Shown here in pieces: positions 33,735 to 42,491 of a stretch of DNA of 64,000 bases (position 1 is the stretch's first letter; every line of letters begins with the position of its first letter). Source of the stretch: Streptomyces sp. DSM 110735 (GTDB lineage Bacteria > Actinomycetota > Actinomycetes > Streptomycetales > Streptomycetaceae); the NCBI RefSeq assembly GCF_016482685.1, contig NZ_JACYHF010000001.1, positions 248,001-312,000 on the forward strand, in the 5' to 3' direction. Position numbers and translations under genes: made by a program. The notes below the pieces were generated by a model. It saw nothing but the letters and a program-made list of their open reading frames with translations. It ran no database searches and was not told where the DNA came from.

Positions 33735-33781
33735 GTATGCCGCCCGCGTCCACCCCGTAAAACGGGAGGCGGGCGGCATAC
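33735..33781. terminator. Terminator between vWA gene and metG
   Basis: A 13-bp perfect stem (GTATGCCGCCCGC at 33735-33747, its complement at 33769-33781) encloses an inner CCCGT/ACGGG pairing. It follows the vWA stop by about 25 bases. Confidence 0.8.
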
Positions 33782-33837
33782 ACACGTCGGCTACGATTTC
33801 AAGGTTCGTACCCGTAGCGACCTGGGAGCAGCCCCCG

Positions 33838-35553
33838 ATGGCTCGACACCTCATCACCAGCGCCCTTCCGTACATCAACGGGATCAAGCACCTGGGCAAC
33901 ATGGTGGGGTCCATGCTCCCGGCGGACGTGTACTCCCGGTACCTCCGCCAGCGCGGCCACGACGTCCTGTACATCTGCGCGACCGACGAGCACGGCACCC
34001 CCGCCGAGCTGGCCGCCAAGGAGCGCGGTCTCGCGGTGGACGAGTTCTGCGCGCAGGCGCACGACGCGCAGAAGGCGGTCTACGACGGCTTCGCGCTCGC
34101 CTTCGACTACTTCGGCCGCAGCTCCTCCGCCGAGAACCGCGACATCACCCAGCACTTCGCCCGGAAGCTGAACGAGAACGGCTTCATCGAGGAGCGGGCG
34201 ATCCGCCAGGTCTACTCCCCGGCCGACGGCCGCTTCCTGCCGGACCGCTACGTGGAGGGCACCTGCCCCCACTGCGGCTACGACAAGGCGCGCGGCGACC
34301 AGTGCGAGAACTGCACCCGCGTGCTGGACCCGACGGACCTGATCAACCCGCGCTCGGCGATCTCCGGCTCCACGGAGCTTGAGGTCCGCGAGACCAAGCA
34401 CCTCTTCCTGCTGCAGTCCAAGCTCCAGCACGAGGTCGAGGAGTGGGTGGCCCGGCACGAGCAGGACTGGCCGCAGCTCGCCTCCTCCATCGCCCGCAAG
34501 TGGCTGACCGAGGGTCTGCACGACCGCGCGATCACCCGTGACCTGGACTGGGGCGTGCCGGTCCCGGCGGACACCTGGCCGGAGCTGGCCGCCGAGGGCA
34601 AGGTCTTCTACGTCTGGTTCGACGCCCCGATCGAGTACATCGGCGCGACGAAGGAGTGGGCGGACCAGGACCCGGAGAACCGGGACTGGAAGTCGTGGTG
34701 GTACGAGGCGGACGACACCGTGCGCTACACGCAGTTCATGGCGAAGGACAACGTCCCGTTCCACACGGTGATGTTCCCGGCGACCGAGCTGGGCGTGCGC
34801 GAGCCGTGGAAGAAGGTCGACTACGTCAAGGCGTTCAACTGGCTGACGTACTACGGTGGCAAGTTCTCCACCTCGCAGAAGCGGGGCGTCTTCACCGACC
34901 AGGCGCTGGACATCCTGCCCGCCGACTACTGGCGCTACTTCCTGATCGCCAACGCCCCCGAGTCGGACGACTCGTCCTTCACCTGGGAGCACTTCACCGC
35001 GACGGTCAACAAGGACCTGGCGGACACGCTGGGCAACTTCGTCAACCGCGTCCTGTCGTTCTCCCGCAAGCGCTTCGGCGACGAGGTCCCGGCGGGCGGC
35101 GAGCCCGGCGAGGCGGAGGCGCGCCTGGGCGAGGAGATCGCCGGGCTGCTCGCGGAGTACGAGACCCAGATGGAGGCGCTCCAGTTCCGCAAGGCGGCGT
35201 CCGCCCTGCGCGCCCTGTGGTCGGCCGGCAACTCCTACCTGGAGGAGAAGGCGCCCTGGCTGGAGATCAAGACCGACAAGGACGGCGCCGCCCTCACCCT
35301 GCGCACCGCGATGAACCTGATCCACCTCTACTCGGTGGTCTCGGAACCCTTCATCCCGTCCTCCTCGGCCGCGATGCGCGCCGCCTTCACCCTCCCGGAC
35401 GACACCGCCACCTGGATCACCGAGCCCGAGGCCAAGTCCCTCACCACGGTCCCGTCGGGCACCCCCTTCACCGTCCCCCCGGTCCTCTTCGCCAAGCTGA
35501 CGGACGACGACCTGGAGGCATACAAGGAGCGCTTCGGCGGCACGGAGGCGTAA
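33838..35553 (+). CDS. metG: Methionyl-tRNA synthetase
   Basis: This 571-residue class I synthetase charges tRNA-Met. The HIGH-equivalent is in [18 protein letters not shown] at residues 6-23. A zinc knuckle [17 protein letters not shown] lies near residue 143. The KMSKS-equivalent is the divergent KFSTSQKRG at about 342-350. The helical anticodon domain follows, beginning [16 protein letters not shown]. There is no C-terminal Trbp111 dimerisation domain, so it is the short monomeric form. Ribosome site GGGAGC precedes the ATG. It is flanked by strong terminators on both sides, so it is transcribed alone. Confidence 0.97.
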   Translation: MARHLITSALPYINGIKHLGNMVGSMLPADVYSRYLRQRGHDVLYICATDEHGTPAELAAKERGLAVDEFCAQAHDAQKAVYDGFALAFDYFGRSSSAENRDITQHFARKLNENGFIEERAIRQVYSPADGRFLPDRYVEGTCPHCGYDKARGDQCENCTRVLDPTDLINPRSAISGSTELEVRETKHLFLLQSKLQHEVEEWVARHEQDWPQLASSIARKWLTEGLHDRAITRDLDWGVPVPADTWPELAAEGKVFYVWFDAPIEYIGATKEWADQDPENRDWKSWWYEADDTVRYTQFMAKDNVPFHTVMFPATELGVREPWKKVDYVKAFNWLTYYGGKFSTSQKRGVFTDQALDILPADYWRYFLIANAPESDDSSFTWEHFTATVNKDLADTLGNFVNRVLSFSRKRFGDEVPAGGEPGEAEARLGEEIAGLLAEYETQMEALQFRKAASALRALWSAGNSYLEEKAPWLEIKTDKDGAALTLRTAMNLIHLYSVVSEPFIPSSSAAMRAAFTLPDDTATWITEPEAKSLTTVPSGTPFTVPPVLFAKLTDDDLEAYKERFGGTEA

Positions 35554-35564
35554 CACCACTCGGA

Positions 35565-35612
35565 CGGGCACGGGTCCGCGGGAGCGATACGGCTCCCGCG
35601 GACCCGTGCCCG
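35565..35612. terminator. Very strong hairpin terminator after metG
   Basis: A perfect 21-bp stem (35565-35585 with 35592-35612) has a six-base loop and begins 11 bases after the metG stop. It is the longest hairpin in the first half of the window. Confidence 0.9.
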
Positions 35613-35968
35613 CGTTCGCCAAGGCCGTCGAATGGCAGTCCCTGAGCCCCGTAAGGAGCCGGGCCCTCCTCTGGGCCCGGGACATCGAGATCGCCCGCCG
35701 CCCCGACCTGTCCTCCCGCTTCACCCGCGCGCAGAACACGCTGGAACACGAGAACCCCGCCATCGCCCAGGAAGCTCTGCAGGAGCTGCACTCGATCCTG
35801 GACGAAGCCATGAGGGCAGCAGCCCTGCTGCTCGGAAGAGTGAACGCCCCCTGTTACCCAGACCGCGTCGCCACAGGGCTCCTAGCTTGCCCGTGTGAAC
35901 ACCGAGGTGGAGGAAGAGCTCGCGGGGGAATTCCGGATCATGGCCCTGCAGCTCGCATGGGGCATTGA
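35606..35968 (+). pseudogene. Possible gene remnant between metG and the Rpn-like gene
   Basis: A frame open from 35606 gives LLWARDIEIARRPDLSSRF and HENPAIAQEALQELHSILDE, which look like real amphipathic helices, up to about 35850. The only upstream start, a GTG at 35606, lies inside the metG terminator stem and has no ribosome site. The frame then runs on, meaninglessly, over the start of the next gene. The simplest reading is the leftover of a coding sequence that lost its start and end. A non-coding spacer with a chance ORF is the alternative. Confidence 0.3.
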
Positions 35969-36305
35969 TCCGGTCAAGATCTCGCACTTCTTTTGCGCGA
36001 GTCTGAGGGAACGCGCGCAGAGGGGCGAGATCTCGGCAGAAGAGTTGGCCGACATGCACGCCCGAATCCAGCGCTGGAGCGCCGACCACAAGGCCGGCTG
36101 GACCCAGGGGTACGCCGAGGGCTGGGCCTTCGCGATCCTCAGGATTCTTGAGCAGCGTGACGTCCCCATGTCCGACGAGATCCACGGCTACATCGCCACT
36201 CGGACCGATCTGAAGGTCCTGGCCCGCTGGCTCGACCTCGCTCCCACGGTCACCCGTGCGGAAGAGCTGATCACTACGGTCTCCGAGGACGCGCCCGGAG
36301 GATGA
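35895..36305 (+). CDS. Small protein matching the C-terminal domain of Rpn-family nucleases
   Basis: This 136-residue protein starts at a GTG with no ribosome site. A -10-like TAGCTT (35883-35888) suggests a leaderless message. The last 60 residues (GYAEGWAFAILRILEQRDV, then IATRTDLKVLARWLDLA and TRAEELI) match the C-terminal helical tail of Streptomyces Rpn/YhgA-like PD-(D/E)XK recombination-promoting nucleases. The catalytic nuclease domain is missing, and the N-terminal half (EFRIMALQLAWGIDPVKISH) is unfamiliar. It could be a decayed nuclease, or a stand-alone short Rpn C-terminal product like those made from internal starts in enteric rpn genes. Confidence 0.55.
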   Translation: MNTEVEEELAGEFRIMALQLAWGIDPVKISHFFCASLRERAQRGEISAEELADMHARIQRWSADHKAGWTQGYAEGWAFAILRILEQRDVPMSDEIHGYIATRTDLKVLARWLDLAPTVTRAEELITTVSEDAPGG

Positions 36306-36405
36306 AATCCAGGTCCGGAACCGAGCCCCGGAGGGTGATGGCAGGGCGGGTCTGGGAAGGTTCAGGCTGTCAGAGCAGCACAGGAACGCTCCCCTTGGCC
36401 AGGCC

Positions 36406-37086
36406 GTGAACGTCCCCGAACCCCACCGCCGTCTCCTCGCCGATGTCGTCGGCGCCGGGATGGCGTATCCGCTCGTGCTCGCCGGTGGGTACGCCCTCCA
36501 AGCGCACGGGGTCGTCTCCCGGGCGCACCGGAACCTGGACTTCGCCACCGAGAGCGCGGTGGGTCTGGAGACGATCGTGCGGGAGCTGACCGGGGTGCTG
36601 GAGGCGCGGGGGCGGGGTGTGCGGGGCGGGGGCGTGTCCGCGTTCAGCGCGCAGCTCACCGTGAGCGATCCGCCGACCGGGGAGGAGATCGCGCTCGCGC
36701 TGCACAAGGAGGCGCTCTGGCAGCCCGCCGCGCTGACGGAGTACGGTCCCGCGCTGTCGCTGGAGGACGCCGTAGGGACGAAGGTGCGGGCGCTGTACGA
36801 CCGGGGCGCTGCCGTCGATCTCGTGGACGCGCGGGCGGCGGCGGAGCGGTTCTCGCTGCCCGAGCTGGAGGAGCTGGGGCGGCGGCACGCCTACGACGTG
36901 TTCGATCTGCCCACGCTGCAGGAGCGGCTGACCGGGACCGATTTCTACCCGGACGGCGACTTCACGCGCTACGGGCTTCCCCGCGACGAGGTCTCCGCCC
37001 TGCGGGCCTGGGCGCAGCACTGGTCCGACGACATCGGTGAGCGGCTCCTGGAGGACGGCGCCGACCCCGATCAGACGGAGGAGTAA
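36406..37086 (+). CDS. AbiEii/AbiGii-like nucleotidyltransferase-fold protein
   Basis: This 226-residue protein is assigned from the GTG at 36406, with no clear ribosome site. YPLVLAGGYALQAHG (GG at 27-28) followed by HRNLDFATES (Asp45) is the start of the AbiEii/DUF1814 nucleotidyltransferase fold, in which GG and a DxD pair bind nucleotide and metal. Only one of the two usual acidic residues is obvious here (NLDF). SLEDAVGTKVRALYDRG followed by DLVDARAA is the typical later segment. AbiEii proteins are toxins of type IV toxin-antitoxin/abortive infection systems. No AbiEi antitoxin is adjacent, so it may be an orphan or housekeeping relative. Confidence 0.7.
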   Translation: MNVPEPHRRLLADVVGAGMAYPLVLAGGYALQAHGVVSRAHRNLDFATESAVGLETIVRELTGVLEARGRGVRGGGVSAFSAQLTVSDPPTGEEIALALHKEALWQPAALTEYGPALSLEDAVGTKVRALYDRGAAVDLVDARAAAERFSLPELEELGRRHAYDVFDLPTLQERLTGTDFYPDGDFTRYGLPRDEVSALRAWAQHWSDDIGERLLEDGADPDQTEE

Positions 37087-37088
37087 CG

Positions 37089-37123
37089 GAGACGGCCCGG
37101 CTCACCAGGAGCCGGGCCGTCTC
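37089..37123. terminator. Bidirectional terminator between AbiEii-like gene and aspS
   Basis: A perfect 15-bp stem (37089-37103 with 37109-37123, loop ACCAG) lies between the convergent stops, 2 bases after the AbiEii-like gene and 15 bases past the aspS stop. Confidence 0.9.
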
Positions 37124-37137
37124 GCGCGCATCGCCTG

Positions 37138-38901
37138 CTACTTCGGCTGCGGCTTCCTGATGTTCAGGTGCAGCTCCCGCAGGCGGGACTCGTCCAGCTC
37201 GGTCGGGGCGCCCATCATCAGGTCCTGGGCGTTGCCGTTGAGCGGGAAGGCGATCGTCTCGCGGATGTTGGGCTCGTCCGCGAGGAGCATGACGATGCGG
37301 TCGACGCCGGGGGCGATGCCGCCGTGCGGCGGGGCGCCGAAGCGGAACGCGCGGAGCATGCCCGCGAACTTGTCCTCGACCGTGTCACGGTCGTAGCCCG
37401 CGATCTCGAACGCCTTGAGCATGATCTCGGGCTCGTGGTTCCGGATCGCGCCGGAGGACAGCTCGACGCCGTTGCAAACGATGTCGTACTGCCAGCCCAG
37501 GATGTCCAGCGGGTCCTGGGTCTCCAGGGCTTCCAGACCGCCCTGGGGCATCGAGAACGGGTTGTGGGAGAAGTCGATCTTCCCCGTCTCCTCGTCCTTC
37601 TCGTACATCGGGAAGTCGACGATCCAGCAGAAGCGGAAGACGCCGTCCTCGAACTGGTCCGCGCGCTTGGCCGCCTCGACGCGTACCGCGCCCATGATCT
37701 TGGAGACCTCGTCGAACTCGCCCGCGCCGAAGAACACCGCGTGACCGGGAGCCAGCGACAGACGCTTGGTCAGCTCGGCGACGTTCTCCTCGGTGAGGAA
37801 CTTGGCGATCGGACCGGTCAGCGAACCGTCCTCGCCGACGCGGACCCAGGCCAGACCCTGCGCGCCCTGCGAGACGGCGAACTCGCCCAGACCGTCGAAG
37901 AACTTGCGGCTCTGACCCGCGACGTCCGGCACCGCGAGGGCGCGCACGTGCTTGCCCGCGAACGCCTTGAACGCCGAGCCCTCGAACACGTCGGTGATGT
38001 CGACGAGCTCCAGCTTGGCGCGCAGGTCCGGCTTGTCGGAGCCGTACTTGAGCATCGCCTCGCGGAACGGGATGCGCGGGAACGGCGAGGTGACGTGACG
38101 CCCGCCGCCGAACTCCTCGAACAGCTCGGTCATGAGCTTCTCGATCGGCTGGAAGACGTCCTCCTGCTCGACGAAGCTCATCTCGACGTCGAGCTGGTAG
38201 AACTCGCCCGGCGAACGGTCGGCGCGGGCGTCCTCGTCGCGGAAGCAGGGCGCGATCTGGAAGTACCGGTCGAAGCCGGAGATCATCAGGAGCTGCTTGA
38301 ACTGCTGCGGCGCCTGCGGCAGGGCGTAGAAGCGGCCCGCGTGGACGCGCGAGGGCACGACGTAGTCGCGGGCGCCCTCGGGGGAGGTGGCGGACAGGAT
38401 CGGCGTCGCCATCTCGTTGAAGCCCATCGCGGACATCTTCTGGCGCATGGTGGAGATGACCGCGGTGCGCAGCATGATGTTGCGGTGCATCCGCTCACGG
38501 CGCAGGTCCAGGAAGCGGTACTCCAGGCGCCGCTCCTCGTTCACGCCGTCCTCGGCGTTGATGGTGAAGGGCAGCGGAGCCGCGGCGCCGAGCAGCTCGA
38601 CCTCCGTGACCTCGACCTCGATCTCGCCGGTGGGCAGCTCGGGGTTCACGTTCTCGGTTCCACGTGAAACAACGCGGCCGTCGACGCGGACCGTGGACTC
38701 CTTGGAGAGCGTGTCCAGCGCCGCGTAGGCGGGGGTGCCGGGGCGGGCGACCAACTGCGTGATGCCGTAGTGGTCACGCAGATCGATGAAGAGGATGCCG
38801 CCCAGGTCGCGACGATTGTGCAGCCAGCCACTCAGCCGGACGTCGGTGCCGACGTCAGAGGCGCGGAGCTGCCCGCAGGTGTGGGACCTGTACCGATGCA
38901 T
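37138..38901 (-). CDS. aspS: Aspartyl-tRNA synthetase
   Basis: This 587-residue bacterial-type class II synthetase has an N-terminal OB-fold anticodon domain ([20 protein letters not shown]), a catalytic core with motif 2 ([20 protein letters not shown]), and the bacterial GAD insertion ([16 protein letters not shown]). Motif 3 is [14 protein letters not shown] near the end. The C-terminal extension is short. The ATG at 38901 is preceded by AAGGAC. Like other actinobacteria it may need the amidotransferase route if non-discriminating; this cannot be settled by eye. A parS-like element lies within the coding sequence at 38657-38670. Confidence 0.97.
   Translation of the reverse strand: MHRYRSHTCGQLRASDVGTDVRLSGWLHNRRDLGGILFIDLRDHYGITQLVARPGTPAYAALDTLSKESTVRVDGRVVSRGTENVNPELPTGEIEVEVTEVELLGAAAPLPFTINAEDGVNEERRLEYRFLDLRRERMHRNIMLRTAVISTMRQKMSAMGFNEMATPILSATSPEGARDYVVPSRVHAGRFYALPQAPQQFKQLLMISGFDRYFQIAPCFRDEDARADRSPGEFYQLDVEMSFVEQEDVFQPIEKLMTELFEEFGGGRHVTSPFPRIPFREAMLKYGSDKPDLRAKLELVDITDVFEGSAFKAFAGKHVRALAVPDVAGQSRKFFDGLGEFAVSQGAQGLAWVRVGEDGSLTGPIAKFLTEENVAELTKRLSLAPGHAVFFGAGEFDEVSKIMGAVRVEAAKRADQFEDGVFRFCWIVDFPMYEKDEETGKIDFSHNPFSMPQGGLEALETQDPLDILGWQYDIVCNGVELSSGAIRNHEPEIMLKAFEIAGYDRDTVEDKFAGMLRAFRFGAPPHGGIAPGVDRIVMLLADEPNIRETIAFPLNGNAQDLMMGAPTELDESRLRELHLNIRKPQPK
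38657..38670. other. parS-like ParB binding site inside aspS
   Basis: GTTCCACGTGAAAC differs at a single base from the bacterial and Streptomyces parS consensus GTTTCACGTGAAAC. It sits within the N-terminal part of aspS and is the only such match noticed in the window. Streptomyces chromosomes carry many parS sites clustered around oriC, several inside genes. Confidence 0.65.
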
Positions 38902-39074
38902 CGTCGTTCATCGTCCTTTGCGCTTCGGGTCTGCCGGGGTTGCTCTCCCCGGCGAGAACGGGCACGGGGCCCGGACCCATCAAGGGTACCGGGCACGCCA
39001 AGATCGGCTCCCCACCATTACCGTCCGCCGATCCTCGGTGGCAGTCCCGGGCCACCTCTTCTTAAAGTGGGGCA

Positions 39075-41279
39075 ATGCGTACAGGCGAGCCGCTTCCGGG
39101 CACCGGGGACATCCTCGCCGCTCTCGCGACCGGACTGTGGCACTGGGACACGGCGACGGCACTGGTCACCGTGGACGCGGAGGCGGCGCGGCTGCTCGGG
39201 CTCCCCGCGCGCCCCACCACGCTCACCGAGGACCAGACCCGCGCCCGGCTGCACCCCGCCGACTGGAACGAGATCACCGGGGTGGTGCCGCTCGCGGTGG
39301 CCGAGGGCACGCTGGCCGAGGTGCGCATCCGGATCATCGACGAGCAGGGGAACGTGCTGCGCACCGTGCGCAGCCGCTCCAAGCCGTCGTACGACCGCGA
39401 CCGGCGCGCGTACGAACTGATCGGCACCCTCCAGGAGGTCACGGAGCCCGCGCCGGGCACGTCGTCGGCGCGCAGCGCGGTCACCGGCGACTGGCGGCGC
39501 TCGCGGGAGGCGTTCCTGCTGGACGCGGGGCGGGCGCTGGCGGAGGCGCGCTCGACGGAGGAGGTGCTGCGGGTCGCGGCGGGGCTGTCGATGCCGGGGT
39601 TCTCGCCGGACGGTCTCGCGGTGTTCGGGGTGGAGGGCGAGCGGCTGACGATCATCGGTCACCACGGCTACGCCCCCGGCGACGACGGTCCCTTCACCCA
39701 TATGCCGCTGAGCACCAACTATCCCGCCGCCGAGGTCGTGCGCACGGGCCGCGCCGTCTATCTCTCCTCGCCCGGCGACTACCGCGAGCATTATCCGGCC
39801 GCCTGGCCGCTGGCCGAGCGGTTCGGGCGCCGCTCGTGGGCGTTCCTGCCACTGACGGCGGGCGGGCACACGATGGGCGCCTGGATGGCGGCGTTCAGCC
39901 ATCCGGTGGCGTTCACCCCGGACGAGCGCGCCGTGCTGACCACGGTGGCCCGGATGCTCGCGCAGGCGCTGTCGCGGGCGAGCGCCGCCGAGACCCAGCG
40001 GGAGCTGACCGACAGCCTCCAGCGCTCCATGCTGCCCTCGCTGATCGCCGGGATACCCGGCATGAACGTGGCCGCCCGCTACATACCGACCGGCGGCGGA
40101 CTCCAGGTCGGCGGCGACTGGTACGACATGATCCCGCTGCCCGGCGGAGCCACCGGGCGCGGCTCCGACGGCGGCAGGTTCGCGCTGGTCATCGGGGACG
40201 TCCAGGGGCACGACGTCCGGGCGGCGGGGCTGATGGGCCAGTTGCGCATCGCCCTGCGCGCCTACGCCGCCGAGGGGCACCGCCCGGACGCCGTGCTCTC
40301 CCGCGCCTCCCGCTTCCTGCACGGCATCACGCACGACGAGGACCTCGCCCATCTGCGCTTCGCGACCTGTCTGTACGCGGAGGCGGACGCGGCGACGGGG
40401 CGCCTGGAGGTCGCCCGCGCGGGGCACCCCGATCCGGTGGTCCGGATGGCGGACGGCACGGTGATGACGCGTCCGACGGCGGGCGGGCCACCGCTGGGCG
40501 TCGACCCGGATGCCGACTATCCGACGACCCGGTTCACCCTGGAGCCGGGCGAGACGATGATGCTGTGCACCGACGGGCTGATCGAGACCGGCGGCCACGA
40601 CATGGAGAGCGGCTGGCGGCGCGTGCGCGCGATCCTGGAGGAGCACGCCGTCCCGGACGAGGACCGCGAGCACGGTCTGGAGCAACTGGCGGACGCGCTG
40701 GTGCAGGGCGTGCACGGACCCTCCTCCCACCACACCACCGGTCCGCTGACCGACCGCCGCGAGGACGACATCGCGGTCCTGCTGCTGTACCGGGGCGGGG
40801 AGCCCGAGCGGGAGGAGGCGGCGACCGCGCGCACCCGGGTGCGCAGCACGCTGCTCTCGGTCGCGCAGGACGAGCCCGAGCGGATCGCGGAGGCACGGCA
40901 GTATCTGCGCGAGCTGCTGCACGACTGGGCGTCCCCGGACCAGGTGGACTCGGCGGTGCTGCTGGTCTCCGAGCTGTGCACCAACGTGCTCGTGCACACC
41001 GACGCGGACGCGCTGCTGCTCGCCGAGGTCTTCGGGCAGAGCGGGGCGCGACGGCTGCGGGTGCAGGTCACCGACACCGGTGACGACCTGCCGCACAAGC
41101 GGCGCCCGGGTGAGCTGGCGTCCTCGGGGCGCGGTCTGATGCTGATCGAGCTGCTGGCGGACGCGTGGGGGGTCGAGCCGCAGGGGAAGGGCAAGAGCAT
41201 CTGGTTCGAGCTGTACGAGAAGGAGGGGGAGGGCGGGGACGCGGCGGCGATCGACTGGGACCTGGTCGACCCGCTCTAG
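39075..41279 (+). CDS. PAS-GAF-SpoIIE phosphatase with C-terminal anti-sigma-type HATPase
   Basis: This is a 734-residue cytoplasmic signalling protein. A PAS-like domain occupies residues about 15-115 and a GAF domain about 150-310. The PP2C/SpoIIE domain is at about 330-560, with VGGDWYDMI, VIGDVQGHD, LCTDGLIETGG and REDDIAVLLL. A RsbW-like HATPase_c is at about 590-725 (VLLVSELCTNVLVH N-box and GRGLMLIELLADAWG G-box). Such fusions combine the phosphatase that activates an anti-anti-sigma factor with a kinase that inactivates it, as in Streptomyces OsaC and its relatives. Neither a sigma factor nor an STAS gene is adjacent. The stop shares CTAG with the convergent transporter. Confidence 0.9.
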   Translation: MRTGEPLPGTGDILAALATGLWHWDTATALVTVDAEAARLLGLPARPTTLTEDQTRARLHPADWNEITGVVPLAVAEGTLAEVRIRIIDEQGNVLRTVRSRSKPSYDRDRRAYELIGTLQEVTEPAPGTSSARSAVTGDWRRSREAFLLDAGRALAEARSTEEVLRVAAGLSMPGFSPDGLAVFGVEGERLTIIGHHGYAPGDDGPFTHMPLSTNYPAAEVVRTGRAVYLSSPGDYREHYPAAWPLAERFGRRSWAFLPLTAGGHTMGAWMAAFSHPVAFTPDERAVLTTVARMLAQALSRASAAETQRELTDSLQRSMLPSLIAGIPGMNVAARYIPTGGGLQVGGDWYDMIPLPGGATGRGSDGGRFALVIGDVQGHDVRAAGLMGQLRIALRAYAAEGHRPDAVLSRASRFLHGITHDEDLAHLRFATCLYAEADAATGRLEVARAGHPDPVVRMADGTVMTRPTAGGPPLGVDPDADYPTTRFTLEPGETMMLCTDGLIETGGHDMESGWRRVRAILEEHAVPDEDREHGLEQLADALVQGVHGPSSHHTTGPLTDRREDDIAVLLLYRGGEPEREEAATARTRVRSTLLSVAQDEPERIAEARQYLRELLHDWASPDQVDSAVLLVSELCTNVLVHTDADALLLAEVFGQSGARRLRVQVTDTGDDLPHKRRPGELASSGRGLMLIELLADAWGVEPQGKGKSIWFELYEKEGEGGDAAAIDWDLVDPL

Positions 41280-42310
41280 GACCGCTCCTCGTACCGTGTC
41301 CGCAGCTCGCCCACGACTCCGAAGAACGCCGCCGTGAGCGGCACCGCGAGCAGCATGCCGAGGATGCCGGCGACCGAGGCTCCTGCGGTGATCGTCAGCA
41401 TCACCACGGCCGGGTGCATCTGGACGGTACGGCTCTGGATGGCGGGCTGGAGCACATGCCCCTCCAGGACCTGTACGGCGAGGACGACCCCGAGCGCCCA
41501 CAGCGCGATGACGAAACCCCGGTCCGCGAGCGCGACCAGGACGGAGACCGCGCCGGAGAGGAAGGCGCCGAGGTAGGGGATGTAGGCGCTGACGAAGACG
41601 AGCGCGCCGAGCCCTACCGCGCCGGGGACGCGCAGGATCAGCAGACCGATGGTGATGCAGACGGCGTCGATGAGCGCGATGAGCGTCGTGCCGCGCATGA
41701 ACCCCTCGATCGCCTCGAAGGCGCGGCGCGCCATCGCTTCCATCAGGTCGGCGGTGTCGCCGGGGGCAAGGGTGCGCAGGGCGGTGAGGGCGCGGTGGGA
41801 GTCGCGCAGGAAGAAGAAGACGAGGAGCAGGGCGAGGACGGCGATGGCGATGGTCTCGCCGACGATGCTGACGCCGCTGATGACGTTGGAGACCGCCGTG
41901 CCGCCGAACTTCTCCAGCAGTTTGCGGGAGTTGGCGGCGAGGTCGTCCAGTCCGGTCCCGGCGGCGCCGAAGTGCCGGGCGACCGCGTTGGCGGCGTCTC
42001 TCAGCGAGGCGATGATCTGGTCGCCGGTGTCCACGAGGGCGGCGACGACGATGTAGACGGCGCCCCCGACCACGGCGACGACGGCCACGCAGGTGAGGGC
42101 GGCGGCGAGGCTGGCGTTGAGCTTGGCGCGGACCATCCACCGGTACAGGGGGCCCAGGAGGGCGGTGCCGAGAAGCGCGAGCAGTACGGGTACGACCGCT
42201 GTGCGCAGCTCGCCGCAGAGGCGGATGGCCACCCAGCCGACCCCGGCGACGAGGAGCAGTACGACGCACCAGGCCGCGAAGCGGCGGACGGGGTCGGGCA
42301 GTAGCGGCAC
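41276..42310 (-). CDS. AI-2E family transporter
   Basis: This 344-residue protein has about eight transmembrane helices arranged as in the AI-2E/TqsA family. It includes VFFFLRDSHRALTALRTLAP and, in the conserved C-terminal half, VPGAVGLGALVFVSAYIPYL, and LEGHVLQPAIQSRTVQMHP. Members export autoinducer-2, Na+ or unknown solutes, so AI-2 should not be assumed in an actinobacterium. The start is a GTG at 42310 abutting AAAAGG, so it is uncertain. Its stop overlaps the stop of the SpoIIE regulator. Confidence 0.88.
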   Translation of the reverse strand: MPLLPDPVRRFAAWCVVLLLVAGVGWVAIRLCGELRTAVVPVLLALLGTALLGPLYRWMVRAKLNASLAAALTCVAVVAVVGGAVYIVVAALVDTGDQIIASLRDAANAVARHFGAAGTGLDDLAANSRKLLEKFGGTAVSNVISGVSIVGETIAIAVLALLLVFFFLRDSHRALTALRTLAPGDTADLMEAMARRAFEAIEGFMRGTTLIALIDAVCITIGLLILRVPGAVGLGALVFVSAYIPYLGAFLSGAVSVLVALADRGFVIALWALGVVLAVQVLEGHVLQPAIQSRTVQMHPAVVMLTITAGASVAGILGMLLAVPLTAAFFGVVGELRTRYEERS

Positions 42311-42439
42311 CTTTTCAGCGGATCACGCCGTGAGGTCGGCTGTCGTGCTGCGGCGGGCCGGGTGGGTGAGTGACCGTCCCCCGGCGCACCGTCCCAGGGG
42401 GCTCCGCCCCCTGGACCCCCGACCTGTGCCCACACGCCA

Positions 42440-42471
42440 CCGCCCGGCAGACTCCGTTGTCTGCCGGGCGG
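42440..42471. terminator. Terminator downstream of pirin gene
   Basis: A 13-bp perfect stem (CCGCCCGGCAGAC, 42440-42452, with 42459-42471) lies about 20 bases past the stop of the minus-strand pirin gene. Confidence 0.85.
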
Positions 42472-42491
42472 CGGGGTTCACAGCCGGAGGC

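Noticed and set aside
31140..34019. Minus-strand frame that looks like a leucine-rich repeat protein
   Set aside because: The LxxLxL pattern is the antisense reading of the Ala/Glu/Pro repeat in the vWA gene, which has a proper start, ribosome site and a vWA domain.
39018..42269. Long minus-strand frame opposite the SpoIIE regulator
   Set aside because: Arg/Pro/Gly-rich translation with no recognisable domain, opposite a gene with intact PP2C and HATPase motifs.
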